Of a stretch of 64,000 nucleotides of DNA, positions 45,453 to 62,762 are shown piece by piece. Source of the DNA: Litomosoides sigmodontis (taxonomy: Eukaryota; Nematoda; Chromadorea; Rhabditida; Onchocercidae); contig OY718805.1 in the NCBI GenBank assembly GCA_963070105.1, forward strand, positions 7,980,001 to 8,044,000, given 5' to 3'. The notes under the pieces were generated by a model, which was given only the letters and a program-made list of their open reading frames with translations, made no database searches and was not told the origin of the DNA. A program made the translations under genes and the position numbers. Position 1 is the stretch's first letter; every line of letters begins with the position of its first letter.

Positions 45453-45454
45453 AG
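45453..45454 (+). promoter_or_regulatory. trpp-5: possible spliced-leader acceptor, TRAPPC5
   Basis: A long T run followed by GCAG ends 9 bases before the TRAPPC5 start codon. This is the usual layout of a nematode trans-splice acceptor, and no upstream coding exon fits. Confidence 0.5.
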
Positions 45455-45463
45455 ATAACCAGA

Positions 45464-46968
45464 ATGCAACGTGCAGGAAGTGGAAAACAAAGCAGTATAT
45501 TGGATAAATCACTGAGCAGAGGGAAGACTGAGGTATTTATTTAATAGACTTATTTAAAAAATGGGATAAAAAAGTGCTGATTTACACATAAATTTAGCAA
45601 TAAACATTGAAAATTACGAGTAAGAAAGCCGAGAGGTATGTTGTGGGAGGTTGTGATTGTCATCACAAAACTTATGAAATGTAATTTGAACTGTTGCAGT
45701 TGATATCAATAATCTTTTAATAATTTTTTTTTTGCATATGAACGATAAAAGTTATACTATCATTTGAAGGTAAATTTTTCTTCATTTGCTTTGCTATTTG
45801 CGGAAATGATACGATATGCGAACAATCGGTCCAATACAGTTAGCGATCTGCAAGATAAGTTAGTATCATTGTGAATTACAGTTTTCGTTAGTTGTTTACT
45901 GCTTCTGGCAAAAGTGCAAAATGCATTAAAAAATCAAATACAATAAGTAAAAATGTCTAAATGAATCTACACGTCCGTTCTCTATATTTTGGAGACAGGC
46001 ACACCTAAGAGAAAAAATTAATGAAGAATCCAAAATGATGGACAAAAATAAAACAGAAAAATAGTTGATTGAATTTGATGTGACGGTTATTCGAGTAAAA
46101 TGGAGCAGGAAAAATTAGTTTTTACCATTTGCAAAAGAAATCAAGATTTTTTAGTTACTTGCTTTCGGATTTCAAATCATTGACAGACAGCATTCAGTGA
46201 GTACAAGTGAAAATTAATTTCAGACTTTCAGGCTATGGGAAATTTGTTGGAAGCCGGTTGTTAGATGTCATTGTATTGCGAGAGAAAGGTTACAGACGTG
46301 AAACTAAATTGTTAAATATGTTGATGTTTGTCAAAGGGACTATTTGGAAGAACTTGTTTAACAAAGAAGCTGACAAGCTTGAGCGAAGCAATGACGATCC
46401 ATGCCAGTGTAATCGCTTCTGTATATATACTTTGCAATTTGTTGAAATAATGGGAAAATTAGAAGCGATAAAGGAGGCGAAGCGTGTTTTTAGTATTAAT
46501 GGCTGGAATCTTATGTCATGGCGTTAATTCTTTAATGCGATACTTTGTTTTTCCTATGAATACAGTTCAGCTTGCACCAAAGTCATCCTAAATTCTAATT
46601 GGATTTTTTGAGTTAATCCATGTTACTATTTAGATTTATTGATTGAAAAGGAGCCTGTTGTAAATACTTACATATCTGTCCCCAAAGATAAAGGAAATTT
46701 GAATTGTGCATCGTTTATTGCTGGCATCATTGAAGCAGTTTTGGAGGTTAGAACTTTTAAGTTCAGTAGAGTTTTTTATTTCACGTTTATCATTATTAAT
46801 ATTTCTTTACTTCTTTCTTTTGGGGCGAAAGATGAGTTAAGCCTTTTTCAGGCAAGCAATTTTCCGTGTAAAGTTAGTGCACATTGGCATGATGGCACAA
46901 CTTATATTATTCAGTTCGATAGACTTGTTATTGCTCGGGAAAATGCACTATTGGAATTAGCGCGATGA
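45464..46968 (+). CDS. trpp-5: TRAPP complex subunit 5 (Trs31)
   Basis: Core subunit of the TRAPP tether that acts in ER-Golgi vesicle docking as a Rab1/Ypt1 exchange complex. Five exons (45464-45532, 45770-45870, 46224-46408, 46634-46746, 46852-46968) give 194 residues, against 188 in human. Near-diagnostic matches: SSFALLFAEM, LLDVIVLREKGYRRETK, FVKGTIWKNLFNKEADKLE, EKEPVVNTYISVPKD, NCASFIAGIIEAVL and VSAHWHDGTTYIIQF. The start lies 9 bases after a TTTTTTGCAG acceptor, likely the trans-splice site. Exon 2 to 3 uses a GTGAAT donor, the only one that keeps phase, and leaves a slightly longer GY-loop than in human. Lies between Maelstrom and POLG on the same strand. Confidence 0.93.
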
Positions 46969-47603
46969 TTTATATTATTTTCCCTCAATAATTTTTTTTA
47001 AACTTTATTGCATCCATTTGAGGAATTATGACGAACATTTTCCCGTGACCATTTATAGATAAGGGATTGTAACTATAAAAAAGTAAGGTAGTAAGATATT
47101 TAACTTTTGTTCGATTTTTTAATTTTAATGTCCATATGCCTTGTTATTTTACATTTTTACATAACCCAGTAGTTGTGAATATTATTTGGCTATTTTCATG
47201 TTGAATGAAAACATGATGTGTATATTAAACCATGTTTGCCTAATGTGTAACTTTAACTGCATGTTATCTGAAATGTTTTATGCTATTTTGCGACAAAGCA
47301 TAATACCGACCTATGCGTGTCATACGTAGGCATGATAAAAATATGCAAAATTAATAGTGCAAAATTGAATTACGATTCTCATTGTCTCACTGCGTAGCAT
47401 AACCGTGTTTCAAATATCCGAAGTTACTTCGTGCTAGTTTTAGGAGCTTAGATGTTAAACTTGACGACGAATCTCGCGCTAAAGCTTAAACACGGGAGAA
47501 AAGCGAACAATATTGTAGAAGTTTCATCCAATGGACGAACAAGCATGTACAGATGATTTCATTTCATTTTAATTAATATTTTTTTCACCTGTTATTTCAG
47601 GAA
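46969..47603. other. TRAPPC5-POLG intercistronic region
   Basis: About 630 bases with no coding exon. I see no clear AATAAA here, and the stretch ends in a TTATTTCAG acceptor 3 bases before the POLG ATG. This is compatible with an operon spacer or simply a short intergenic gap. Confidence 0.5.
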
Positions 47604-50600
47604 ATGTCAGTTCGGCATAACTGGTCAACTGTCCGCAAAACTTGCTTACTTATCGTAAGGCGGTGCTATGCGGTGGAAGTGAATTCAGCAGAACGGCCGT
47701 CAACTTCGAGGAAGAATGCTTCATTCAGCCTGAAAAAGATTGATTTGGTGCCGGAACGGTTACACCGTCATTTGTTTGGTAGTCCTATTCCAAAGAATAT
47801 CTTAAAAGATGATCCATTTGAAGTGCTTGATTTGCCACATCTGGAAGGCTCAAATCTACTAGATCATTTTCAAAACACGGCCACCAAGCAGTTTGAGCCA
47901 TATCGTCGTCTTCTGGTTGAAGCAGCTAATATTCAGAAGTTACCTGCTATGCCTGAGAAATGGGTTTTTCAACCTGGTTGGACAAGATATGCGATAAACG
48001 AATCACCAAAACCAGTATGACATAAATTAAATTAATACTATTTAAAAATAGTGACTAGCAGATATGGCAAATCTTTCCTTTTCCACTGTCACATTCGTTA
48101 TATTTGTCCTATGGAAATATTGCGGTTGCTTGAGTTTGCCCGACATAACATTAGTTAATAGGGACAATGCTTACTTTTCCATATAGAATATCGGGCAAAC
48201 AATCGATGCAAATAATTCTTTACCCTTGGATTTAAATTTCTATATGTACATTTACATATAGACATAGTAAAACTATCATAGTATTCACTTCTGTGGATTC
48301 TAAGGATTTAATGAACCGGCTGTACACAAAAAGCTTGTATAAGCAAAATTATATTCATCTTCAAGTTTCCATATACAGGAAAAAGTGGATTTTTTTAAGG
48401 TTGGTCAGCCATTCGAAGATTTGATATTTTTTGATGTTGAGGTATGCGTTCGCGATGGATTGTTACCAACTCTTGCTACTGCTGTAACGCCAGAAGCATG
48501 GTATGATTCGGTGAAGTGTTATAAATTTGTTTCTCAATATAAAAATATCAAATGACAAATATTACCCAAATTTCTAGAAGTTTTAATAAATATTACACAT
48601 GAAAAGTATTACAGGTATTCCTGGTGCAGTGATCGATTGGTAAACGATGTAGATGTGCCTGAGCTATATCGTTTAAATCATTTGATTGCATTTGAAGCAG
48701 ATGAAAAAGACTTGAAATATCGTTTGATTATTGGGCACAATGTGGCTTTTGATCGATCCAGAGTTAGAGGACAATATTATAGAAAAGTGAACGTTATTTT
48801 CATATGAATTCGTTTTATACTAATATGGAAATAACAGAATGATCAGATAGAACTGTGTTCCTGTTAAAAAAAAAAACCAAAATGTGATTTTCGACCTCAT
48901 TCTTTTATTCGGAAACACACTTATGCAGGGAACGAATACACGTTTTTGGGATACGATGTCAATGGCAATACCTATATACGGAATGGCAGATCATCAGGTG
49001 GCTTTGTATGAGAAGAAAGATACGGAAGTGGATGATTCTGGAGTGAGTATTCTTTCAGATATTCATTGTTTTATTAAAGTTACCTCTAATCTTACTTTTT
49101 TATGCATTTTTAGTTTAATTTATTTTCAAATGCTATAATTTCTTATGGTATGCTAAAAGAGTTATATAATAATGCAGTAATACAGGAATGCCGGAATCGT
49201 TTATCCTGTTTTATGTTTTTTTCGATTATGGTTAGAAGTTTTAAATTGTGTAGGAATATAAGGGTAAAAAAAGTGGAGATAATGTTTTATAGTTCTTGAG
49301 CTATTTTTCATATTTAAAAAAGTACAAAAATTCACACTCTTGCGATTCGATAAAACTTTTCTGAAGTTTTAAAATAAGGACTTCCGAAATTTGAATTAGT
49401 ATAAATTCAAATTTCAAAATTATATGGAAAATTTTTCAAAACTGTAGCCCAATGAGAAATGTGTAAAACGAAATTTGTTAGAAATACGAATGCGACATGA
49501 AACGTGTACGTATTTTCGCATTGTGTATTTTATTGCATTTAGCCAATCGGTTGGGTTGATTATTGGCGATCGCTTGTATGCAAAAACTCATTGAGTGCAT
49601 TGCATGAAAAACTATGTGGTGGTACGCTGAAACCATTAAACAAATCACTTCAAACATTTTTCGTGAAAGAACCCATTAACGAAATACGTCGATCATTTCA
49701 GGTTGATCAATCTTATCAATATTAAGCACAGATTATAGGCTTTGTCAAAGATTTCCAGATGTCGTTCAGTTTTCTAAGCGATCGTGACGTGAGCATATTG
49801 AGCAGATCACATATAAACAGATCGGAATGATCGTAAATCGTAGCATCGAACACATCGAACTGATGATTGTATTCAGTTGAATGTATTGCTTATATGGTTG
49901 TATTTTTTGTTAGGGTGATGGAGCATTGGAATGTTGAATATGACAGGCGCTACTTTTCAGATCTCCGCTTATCATAATTACCGATCTTTTCAGGATCTTA
50001 CTACATATTGTGCTTACGATATTGTAGCTTGTTTCGAACTATACCAAGTTTTGTATCCTGAATTCATTAAAAGGTTCTAATTTTAAGAGTTTTTTTAATT
50101 CAATTTTTCTGACTTATTTTTTTGGTCACTTTTTTATCTTAGTGATGTTATAATGGATTCTTGTTTTCAGATTTCCACATCCCGCAACATGGCTAGGAAT
50201 GCTTGAAATTGGCAATGTTTATCTGCCTGTTACGAAGAATTGGCGAAAATTTTTCGACAATAATGAAGCTCGTGCGAATAATGAAAATAAGACCGCTGCA
50301 ATCGGGGTGGTGTATGCTGCAAGAGAACTGATAGAAAAACTGGAAAAACCGACTCCATCGTAAAAGTTTGAAGTTTTATCGTCTGAGACAGAGTTTAGGA
50401 AATATTAAAGAGCGCGGAAAGGCACGGAAATGCGTCACTTCTTGATGTTCCTGACAACTTAAAATCTTAATGAGATCTCGTTCTAGATACGAACATGACC
50501 CGTGGATGTGGTCGGTAGATTGGAGCAGTCGTAAGGGACAGAACTTTCCCATGTAAGCATTGGTTTTACCTTGAAAAGATCTACTTCCGGATGTTTTTAG

Positions 50601-53600
50601 TGCTTGTTTTGGTTGGGTAAAATACTTCATAATATTAATTTAAAAGTTTTTAATTAATCGAATTCGGTGTTAATTTTGTTTTAGATGGTATGAATCGTTA
50701 CTACGTACTAGGAACCTCGTTTACACACCACTGGAAGAGTTATCCCAGACAGATGTCAAATTGAAAAGTCGTGTTGTGCCACGAATATTTGGACTTTGTT
50801 GGGGACCATATCCGCTGCACTACAAGACCGATAAGGGTTGGGGATTTTTGGTTCCAAAGGGTATCTTTTTTTATATTATTTGCACAAATACACTTGTATA
50901 TATTTATAAAAACTTTGTTTCTTCGAATACTTTTTTATTATATTTTTTACAGATTCTCATATCGTTTTATCGGATGTGCCAGATGTGGAAGAAGTCGTCC
51001 TAAGGCGAGGTGTAAAAGCGAGAATTCCCGTGAAGTAAATTAATTTGTTCATTTTTAATCTTTATATTTTAAATTGATTGTCATCTTAAATATTTTTAAC
51101 CAGAGATTTTATTCTTTTAGGGCAATTCTTGGCGTAATACAACAAAACATATCTGAGGGTGTGGGAAATGTTGTGCTGACGCATTCCCATTCATCAATTA
51201 GCGTTTTCGATTTTCATAAACTACCACATCCTGTTAGTTTCAGCTTTTTGCAGTATTTTCTTTGTAGAGAATTATCATTAAATAAAGGAAAAGATTTTTT
51301 GTTGGTTTACTGTTTAACAAGACTTATGTAAGATTTATATTCAAGAATAAATATTATAATACGCTGCTTGCTGAGTGCTTTCTTAAACTTTGGATTTTTA
51401 TTTGTATTACTTTTTAAACATAGGTCAGTTTCTTCATACTGTCTTACTCGTAATTTCAATAATGGTGCTACAATTTTGGTGTTTTAGAATGGTGAACATG
51501 ATAATGTTGGTGATCCAATTTCGAAAGCTTTCCAGTTGGAAATTGAAGAAGGTGTTTTGTGGCCTATGCGTTGCAAAAAAGAGTTTGCAGATTTATATCG
51601 GGCAAGAAATACTACACGATTTTGGAACAATTATAGGTTTTTTTCTTAATGAATCAAACTTAAATTCGGTTTTTTACGCTGTTTCGTTCAAGTAATTGTT
51701 CGATTTTTATTCTTGTGACTTCCGTTTGCCATGCCAGGTTCACATTATATTTCTTAATATTATATTATCAGTAACTTGACTAGTTGAATTAGTCTGAATG
51801 ATATGATGTCTTCTAGCTTAAGAACTTGTACCACCTTTTACCTAACCCTCCTTTTAATTCGTTTTTCATTTCTAAATTCTAGCTAAATTGTATTAAGAGA
51901 AATGATTAAACCTTCATTCAGAGATCGATTCCAAGAGCAGGTAACAGTTTGGTTGGATGAAAATGGTAATGAAGGAGCTATCGCACCATCGATAATTCCA
52001 GCCGGTACAGTAACAAGGCGAGCTGTTCATAAGCTTTGGTTGACAGCTATTAACCCGAAGGTTTTAATATTATAATAGTTCTGGACATTAGCCTTACTCA
52101 AGAAGATTTACTTTTGAATTAGGATCAACGGATGTCAAAGTTCAGAAATATAAAATTTACTCTTTTTTAATTGCAAAAAAATATCGTGGAATCGGTTGAT
52201 TTTTTAATTTTGAAAATTTCAAGAATTCAGTTGAACTCATTGAAGATACAATTTTGCATTTTGAGATTTGGCATTGATTGATTTATTTGTATGTTTAATT
52301 TTTTAAGTTTTTTGTTGGTCTCTATTTTTTTCTGAATTATTTCTGTATTTCTTACATATTCTATAGGATGACCAAATGATTGGTACAAATTTGAAGTCGA
52401 TGGTAGAATGTCCTGAAGATTGGCACATCGTTGGTGCAGATGTTGATTCACAGGAGCAATGGATAGCAGCGATGTTAGGTGATTGTTGTGTTGGCAAAGG
52501 TATAGCCGGTGCAACTCCTTTCAGTAATATGCTTTTGGCTGGTCGTAAAGTTGATCATACTGACTTGCATAGTGTTGTTGCGAAGGAAATTGGCATCAGC
52601 AGGGATAAAGCAAAGGTTTGCTAATTCATAAGCAGAATTTCTGTACTTTTCTTTCTATGATTATTGATTGATCAAAATTTAATAGCACTTATTTTAAAAT
52701 TATTTAGTGGACGAAATACAGAGATATTGATGAAATCCAATTATGCAATTTCATACATGAATATATCGTTGTTGTTATTATTGATGAATTATGAAAAAAA
52801 ATTGCTAAAGGTATTGAATTATGCACGACTTTACGGTTCTGGTGTGGTACATGCAGCTGAATTTCTGATGCAGTCGGGGATGAATGCAGAAAAAGCATTA
52901 AGCGTAAGCAACAAGCTCTTTGCTACAACGAAAGGCAAACGTTTCAAGTAATTTTTCCAGTGTTTATTTTTATTTTTCTCTGGAACTAATCTGTGGAAAG
53001 CAAGTAGTGTTTTGTTACACAAACATCAGTTGTAGCATCAGTTACTACATAGCTATACATTTTTTTACCATTCGTTATGATGTTCAAAGAAATACTATTT
53101 TCCTCTTCTTTAAAAAATATTTGAAATTAACCAAGAACGATGAAAATTAACCAAGAACCAAAAAATTTCATTTATCATTTTCAGTTTTTTGAGACTGAAT
53201 AAAAATTACAATGATTATTTTCGTTGGTACATCGATAATATATGCACTGCAAAGATGAAGGAGTGCTATGTGTATGCAAATGACAATTATTTCTTGCCGG
53301 AATATCGCATTCGTCAGGGGTATGTAAAATTTGTATAACGACAATCAGCTATATGACTTCCCGAAGGAATTTTATTGCTTTGCTTGCAAAATTTATATTA
53401 AAATAAGAAGTGGAGAAGTTATTCTGGGTTTTGGGGATTTGCTTTTGAAATAGAAAATCGGATTGAATGACTTCAAAAGTGATGCGGAAAATTTTTGAAG
53501 GAAACTGACTCTAGACTTTGAAAACTGGCTTTATGAAAGCATTTGGAATAAGCTACGTGAAAAAGGGCAAGATGAAGAGGTCGATTTTAGCAAAGACTGG

Positions 53601-54948
53601 TTAATTAAGCAAATTTACGATGGATACAATGAGTATCAGCTTTACACTGGAGGATTGTAAGTGAAAAATCCATTTTATTTAATTCTCTTTCCATATTAAA
53701 TCCATTTACTGTAAAATTATTACAATAAAGTGATTAACCGTAAAGCGAAAGCGCAGGATGAAGAAGTCGATTTTAGCAAAGACTGGTTAATATTTATAGT
53801 GAATCTGACACGTTCAATTACCTGGAACTGACACTAAATGATTCCAAGCCGCGTACTCCAGTATTGGACTGTCAGCTTGGTTATTGCTTGACTCCATTAC
53901 CGAAGGATGTTAGAGATCATGAATATTTCTTGAGAAAATATCGACGTTCAATCATAAATTGGGTAATTCTTGACTATTGTAATCGTCATGATTTATCACA
54001 GCTTAATCATTTGCTGCAGATTTAAAAAGAAAGCATTAAAAGTTAGCATAAGAAAGCTCATTTCTTTCAGGTGGTACAGTCGAGCGCTGTTGATTTCCTT
54101 CACTTGCTTATTGTATGTATGAAATGGCTTTGTGAAATTTATCACATTGAAGCTCGATTTGCTCTTTCAATTCACGACGAGGTCTAGATTTGTTTCTTTT
54201 TTCCAGAAATATGTCTGCTCGACAGCTGCTCTGATGAAATATTTTGGACTTCATATTAATAACTGCTTCTTTGTTTACTTGTCTTCTGACGAATAGAGTT
54301 GTGGTTGAATAGAACAATTTTATTTTTAGATTAGATATATTGTACCAGCAGAAGACCGTTATCGATGTGCACTAGCATTATCGTTAAGTAATATGTATGT
54401 GCGTGCCATGATTTCTCAAAAATTGGGCATCAGAGAGCTACCAATGGTTTGTCAATAAACTCTTAAAATGCTCCTCGATCCTTGTCATTCATTTACTTCT
54501 AAGCTTACTTCATATGAAGAAAAATGTGTATCAATTATCAAGACGTCAAAAATTTCTGAGGCTAGCTGTTTGGCCGTTTTTTTTCAGTCTTAAGGTTAAG
54601 CTACGTTAATTTACAATGGAACTAAATTTATTTTCCATTTCTACTTCATTCATTTCATTATTTGTTTCTTAATTTTCAGTCGGTTGCATTCTTCAGCCAG
54701 GTTGATATTGACCGTGTACTTCGGAAAGAGGTCAATTTAGTGTGCACGACGCCAAGTGGTGAATGCATTCCACCAGGTTAGTTTTCTATTTCCAAATATT
54801 TGGATGAAATTCAGTCAAAAATTAGAAAGTGAAGAGGGAAACTTAAACTGGTACTCGTAGTTTAAAAAAATCATGTTAAGGGGAAGCATTGGATATGAAC
54901 GCTATTTTGGTGAAAACTGGTGGTACGTTGAAGAAAGTTGCGGCGTGA
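47604..54948 (+). CDS. polg-1: mitochondrial DNA polymerase gamma, catalytic subunit
   Basis: Replicates and proofreads mtDNA in the matrix. Twenty-two exons splice in phase to 1075 residues: 47604-48014, 48379-48500, 48615-48786, 48929-49042, 49543-49701, 49994-50073, 50171-50359, 50487-50552, 50685-50860, 50953-51034, 51121-51232, 51488-51636, 51898-52060, 52367-52615, 52811-52947, 53185-53319, 53501-53656, 53800-53962, 54071-54181, 54330-54446, 54680-54776, 54881-54948. The N-terminus ([18 protein letters not shown]) is a basic presequence. Exonuclease motifs: FFDVEV (I), [10 protein letters not shown] (II), YCAYD (III). Polymerase motifs: [11 protein letters not shown] (A), [13 protein letters not shown] (B), SIHDE (C), all with their key acidic residues. 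The last exon gives [19 protein letters not shown], aligning with the human C-terminus. AATAAA is at 55137. The spacer domain is shorter than in human. Confidence 0.95.
53753..53791 (+). repeat. duplicated POLG exon fragment within the next intron
   Basis: Thirty-nine bases matching exon 17 (53567-53605) with only two differences, both at third codon positions (CAA/CAG, GAG/GAA). It lies just upstream of the exon 18 acceptor and keeps an open frame reading [12 protein letters not shown]. Confidence 0.85.
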
Positions 54949-56109
54949 TATCAGTAGAATAGTAAAAGCATTCAAGAAAGCACTGAAATTACAATTTGAT
55001 GATGAAAAGCTAAGCAAAAACAGATTAACCTGAATGTCCAGATCAAAATAGTTACATAAAAATATCAAGGATCACGTTATTGTTATTGTTAACTAATTCA
55101 AGCGATCTCAAATCTTGTTGTTGAATTTGACGTGTAAATAAATGGATAGACATTAATCGTTATAGTGAAATGATCAAGAGCACTGTGTTCATTGCGGACA
55201 ATATGAGATTGTCAAGTGTGGTTCAAAATGACAATATGAGATTGTCAAAGTATATCCAATGGTTCAAACATTAACCGAAGTTAGTGATAAAGGACACATA
55301 ATATTAAATATTAATATTAATACCCGTACGAATGATAGAGCAATCGTAAATTAAAAGATAATTATCATCGTATGATTGAAATATTAAATAAATCGGCAGA
55401 ATTACTAGAGTAATAGATTCAAAAAAAAAAAAAATTAAGAGCAGGAAGCGATGCACATATCTGAAATAATCCACTTTGCGGCATTTACTTTTCAGACATA
55501 TACATTTAATTAGGCCTTCAAATAGGCAAGTTATCTTTACGCGCTGGTCTTGTTGTTTCACCTATTTGTACAGTATAAATTGATGGTGGCAAAGTTCGCA
55601 TTTCCGAATTTCGTTTCTGCATTTCTAAAATCAAATATTTTAGGAAAACTTTTGAAAAAAGAACTTCCTCAATTTCTTAACCTCTTCAGATTATCCTTCA
55701 TTCTTTTATCATTTTTATACTTTTATAATTTTAGCGCCTCAAAGAAATTCCTTCCATTTTTATCAAATCTAAATTTGACATAACACAAACACTTCACTTT
55801 ATTTTAGCACATTCCTGAATCGATACTTCAGTCTAGCCAAACGCCACTCTATAACGTTCAACTTAGACTCTGAATTTGCTTATTTTTTCGAAATAGTTTC
55901 TACCGTATTGGACAATCAGTGCGTTATTTCATTTCATTTTATTTGCTTATTGCTCTTGTTCCAGTACAACCTTATAATTCCACGTCTTATGGACTAACTC
56001 ACTAATTCTTCATTCTCTGGTCCATTAACTCTATCACACATAAATTATCCGTCAAATTCTTCAACAACCAACGTGCAAATGCACACATTGAAATATGAAA
56101 CTGTACAAT
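54949..56109. other. intergenic between convergent POLG and PPxY gene
   Basis: No gene seen. Contains POLG AATAAA at 55137-55142, a near-duplicate GACAATATGAGATTGTCAA at about 55197 and 55229, and minus-strand AATAAA (TTTATT at 55938) for the PPxY gene. Confidence 0.6.
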
Positions 56110-59874
<3,765 letters not shown>

Positions 59875-61746
59875 GTTCAATACATGGAATTGAACCAATC
59901 AAGTTATTAAATTCAAACCTAATTCTTCTTGCTACCTTATTGCCTGTATTATCATTACTACTTGTACTACTAGCACTATGGCCATACGTGCTATTACTGC
60001 AATAATAATCATTGGTAATTAGTATTAATGGTAATAATTAACAGTTAGTAATAATAATATTTGATAATAATTTATAATTGGTAATTATCATAATTAATGA
60101 TAGTAAGGATTGCTTTATTAAAATTATTGCATTATCATATAGCAATAATGATTGCCATATTATGTCTATCATTATGTTATTATAATTATTATATTATATC
60201 ATTATTATATTATTATTAATTATATTATTTATTATATTATGTAGTAAATAATTATTATATTATAATAATAATATTTTAATTATCATTAATAGTAATAATA
60301 ATAATAATAATTTCGTTTGAGTGTTTTTTTTCCTCGGTATTTTCATAAAAATTAGAAAGAAGAGAAGAGATGAAAGTGCTAAATTGCTAAATTTCAATTT
60401 TTTTTCAAAAACTTTTTCAAAATTTCAAAAACTTGCTAAATTTTAACTTGCTAAATTTCAACTTTTCTTCTGATCCAATTAGCGAAATTGTGACAGTGAT
60501 GCATTCATTACATGTAGAAGGATGAATGAAACTTAGCTCTTGCAGACAATTTCAATTAACTCAAGGTAACAACAACAGCAACAACAACAAAAAATTCATT
60601 TCCCTCAAAATTTTAAAATATTATGTGAAAGGTAGGAGAAAAAGAGAGGCATAACAATCGGCTTTATTTCAAATGTGAAATTTAACAGGAAAATTTACAT
60701 TGAATGGATGAGATTTGGAAAATTGTTCGATAGATGAAATGCAAACAATGAGATTTCGATAACCGAACTGGTGCTATCAGACTCTTTCATCTTTAACTGT
60801 CAACATCGAAATGCATTGGAAAGACTCATTGGAACAAAAATTTCCCGTCCTCATTAATGAAAAAAAAAGAAAAAGAGAAGTGAGGAACGGAATGAAAGAT
60901 CAAATCATTCAGTGCTAAAATTATTTTTGCTAGAATAACAACAAAAGAGCGAAGGATAAATTATTAATTTGGCCTATTTTCAAAATGAAATCACAAGCAA
61001 ACTTGTGATAAATGCTCAGCGTATGAAAATGTTAGACGAAATTTCGTCCATTGCGAAATGAATTAATTTTGCACCAAATTTTTTTTGATAGAAAGAGTGA
61101 TGCAGAAAATGAAAGGATACGACGACGTCTTAGATAGCTTATTTTTTTCTTTTCAAAAATTTAATTAAATTTAGTCAAATATTTCATTGTGAAAATAATA
61201 ATGGAAAAGTGAAACGAAAATTTTTTGCTTTGGTAGTTTTCTACTTGCTTATTTTTTCTAAACATATATGCGAAAGAAATTGGAAAAATTTATTTCAAGA
61301 ATGAAAATAATATTGATCGATCGATTGCTTGTTTGTTTGTTTGTTTTATAAATTATTCTTCTATGAACGACAACAGCTTTAGTACCTTTTCACTTATATT
61401 CAATAATAATTTTTGTAAATGCAAAAAAAAAACTTATGCAAAAAAATGTAAATTAAATGGAATGGAAAATTGGAGGATTAACCAAGTAGTAAATTGGATC
61501 CAGTATTAATGCAGTTGAACACTTTCCACAGAAGTGTTCCAGGTGAATGACACTGAACTTGTTAAATTTGAGGGAAGATTTTCTGAAATAATAATAATAA
61601 TAATAATTAGCGGCATACATTACGTCAAACAAAAGAAAAAAAAAGCAGTAGTTCATAGAGCAAATTTACCGTACTTCTCATTTTCTGCTTTTTTTCTTTT
61701 CCTCTTTTTTTGCTTTCCTCACTCTTCCTACGCTCATTCCACTTTC

Positions 61747-62006
61747 AGTCGTTGTATGAAAAGAGAGAAAAAAAATTTTCCTTTTTTTTTTAACTGTCAA
61801 TTTTATTATTGCAAGTAAAAGGAAAAAAGCAGAAATTTTGTGTGAAAAATATTTTGTTGTGGAGTAGAAAAGAAAAAGTACAAATATGATGATTTCTTAA
61901 TCATTTATTAATGAAATGAATTAATTTGATGTAAGAACAAACTTTTGAGAAATCTATTTCAGTTGTTGTATGAAAAGAAAGAAAAAAAATTTTTCTTTTT
62001 TTTCAA
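61747..62006. repeat. direct repeat pair, about 45 bp, 214 bp apart
   Basis: The block gttgtatgaaaagagagaaa followed by A and T runs (61751-61791) recurs at 61965-62005 with few changes, each preceded by TTTCAG. Confidence 0.8.
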
Positions 62007-62316
62007 ACGAACAATGTTGTTCATTTTACTATTTCGCGCTTTTTTTTTGCATTTTACTCTTTCCCGGTTTTCTTTCTTCCCTTTTTTTTTGTACTTCACT
62101 CATTTCTTCCTAAATTTATACCTAGCCAGCCATGTTGCGCCTACTACATTTCTTGCAACAGTAGCCTGTAGACATAATACCTTCGTCGTCCCTCAGATAT
62201 CTATCAGTTAAAAGTAAGACTATCAATAAAAGTACCGGTAGTTTGTCATTCAGCTATTAACTATTTTTCGTTGAAAAAAAAGCGCAAAACGTAAGTGTCT
62301 AAAAATGAATCTATTA

Positions 62317-62762
<446 letters not shown>

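Noticed and set aside
54777..54782. TAG stop right after the POLG segment CIPPG
   Set aside because: The bases form a GTTAG donor. Splicing to 54881 gives [10 protein letters not shown], which matches the conserved polymerase C-terminus.
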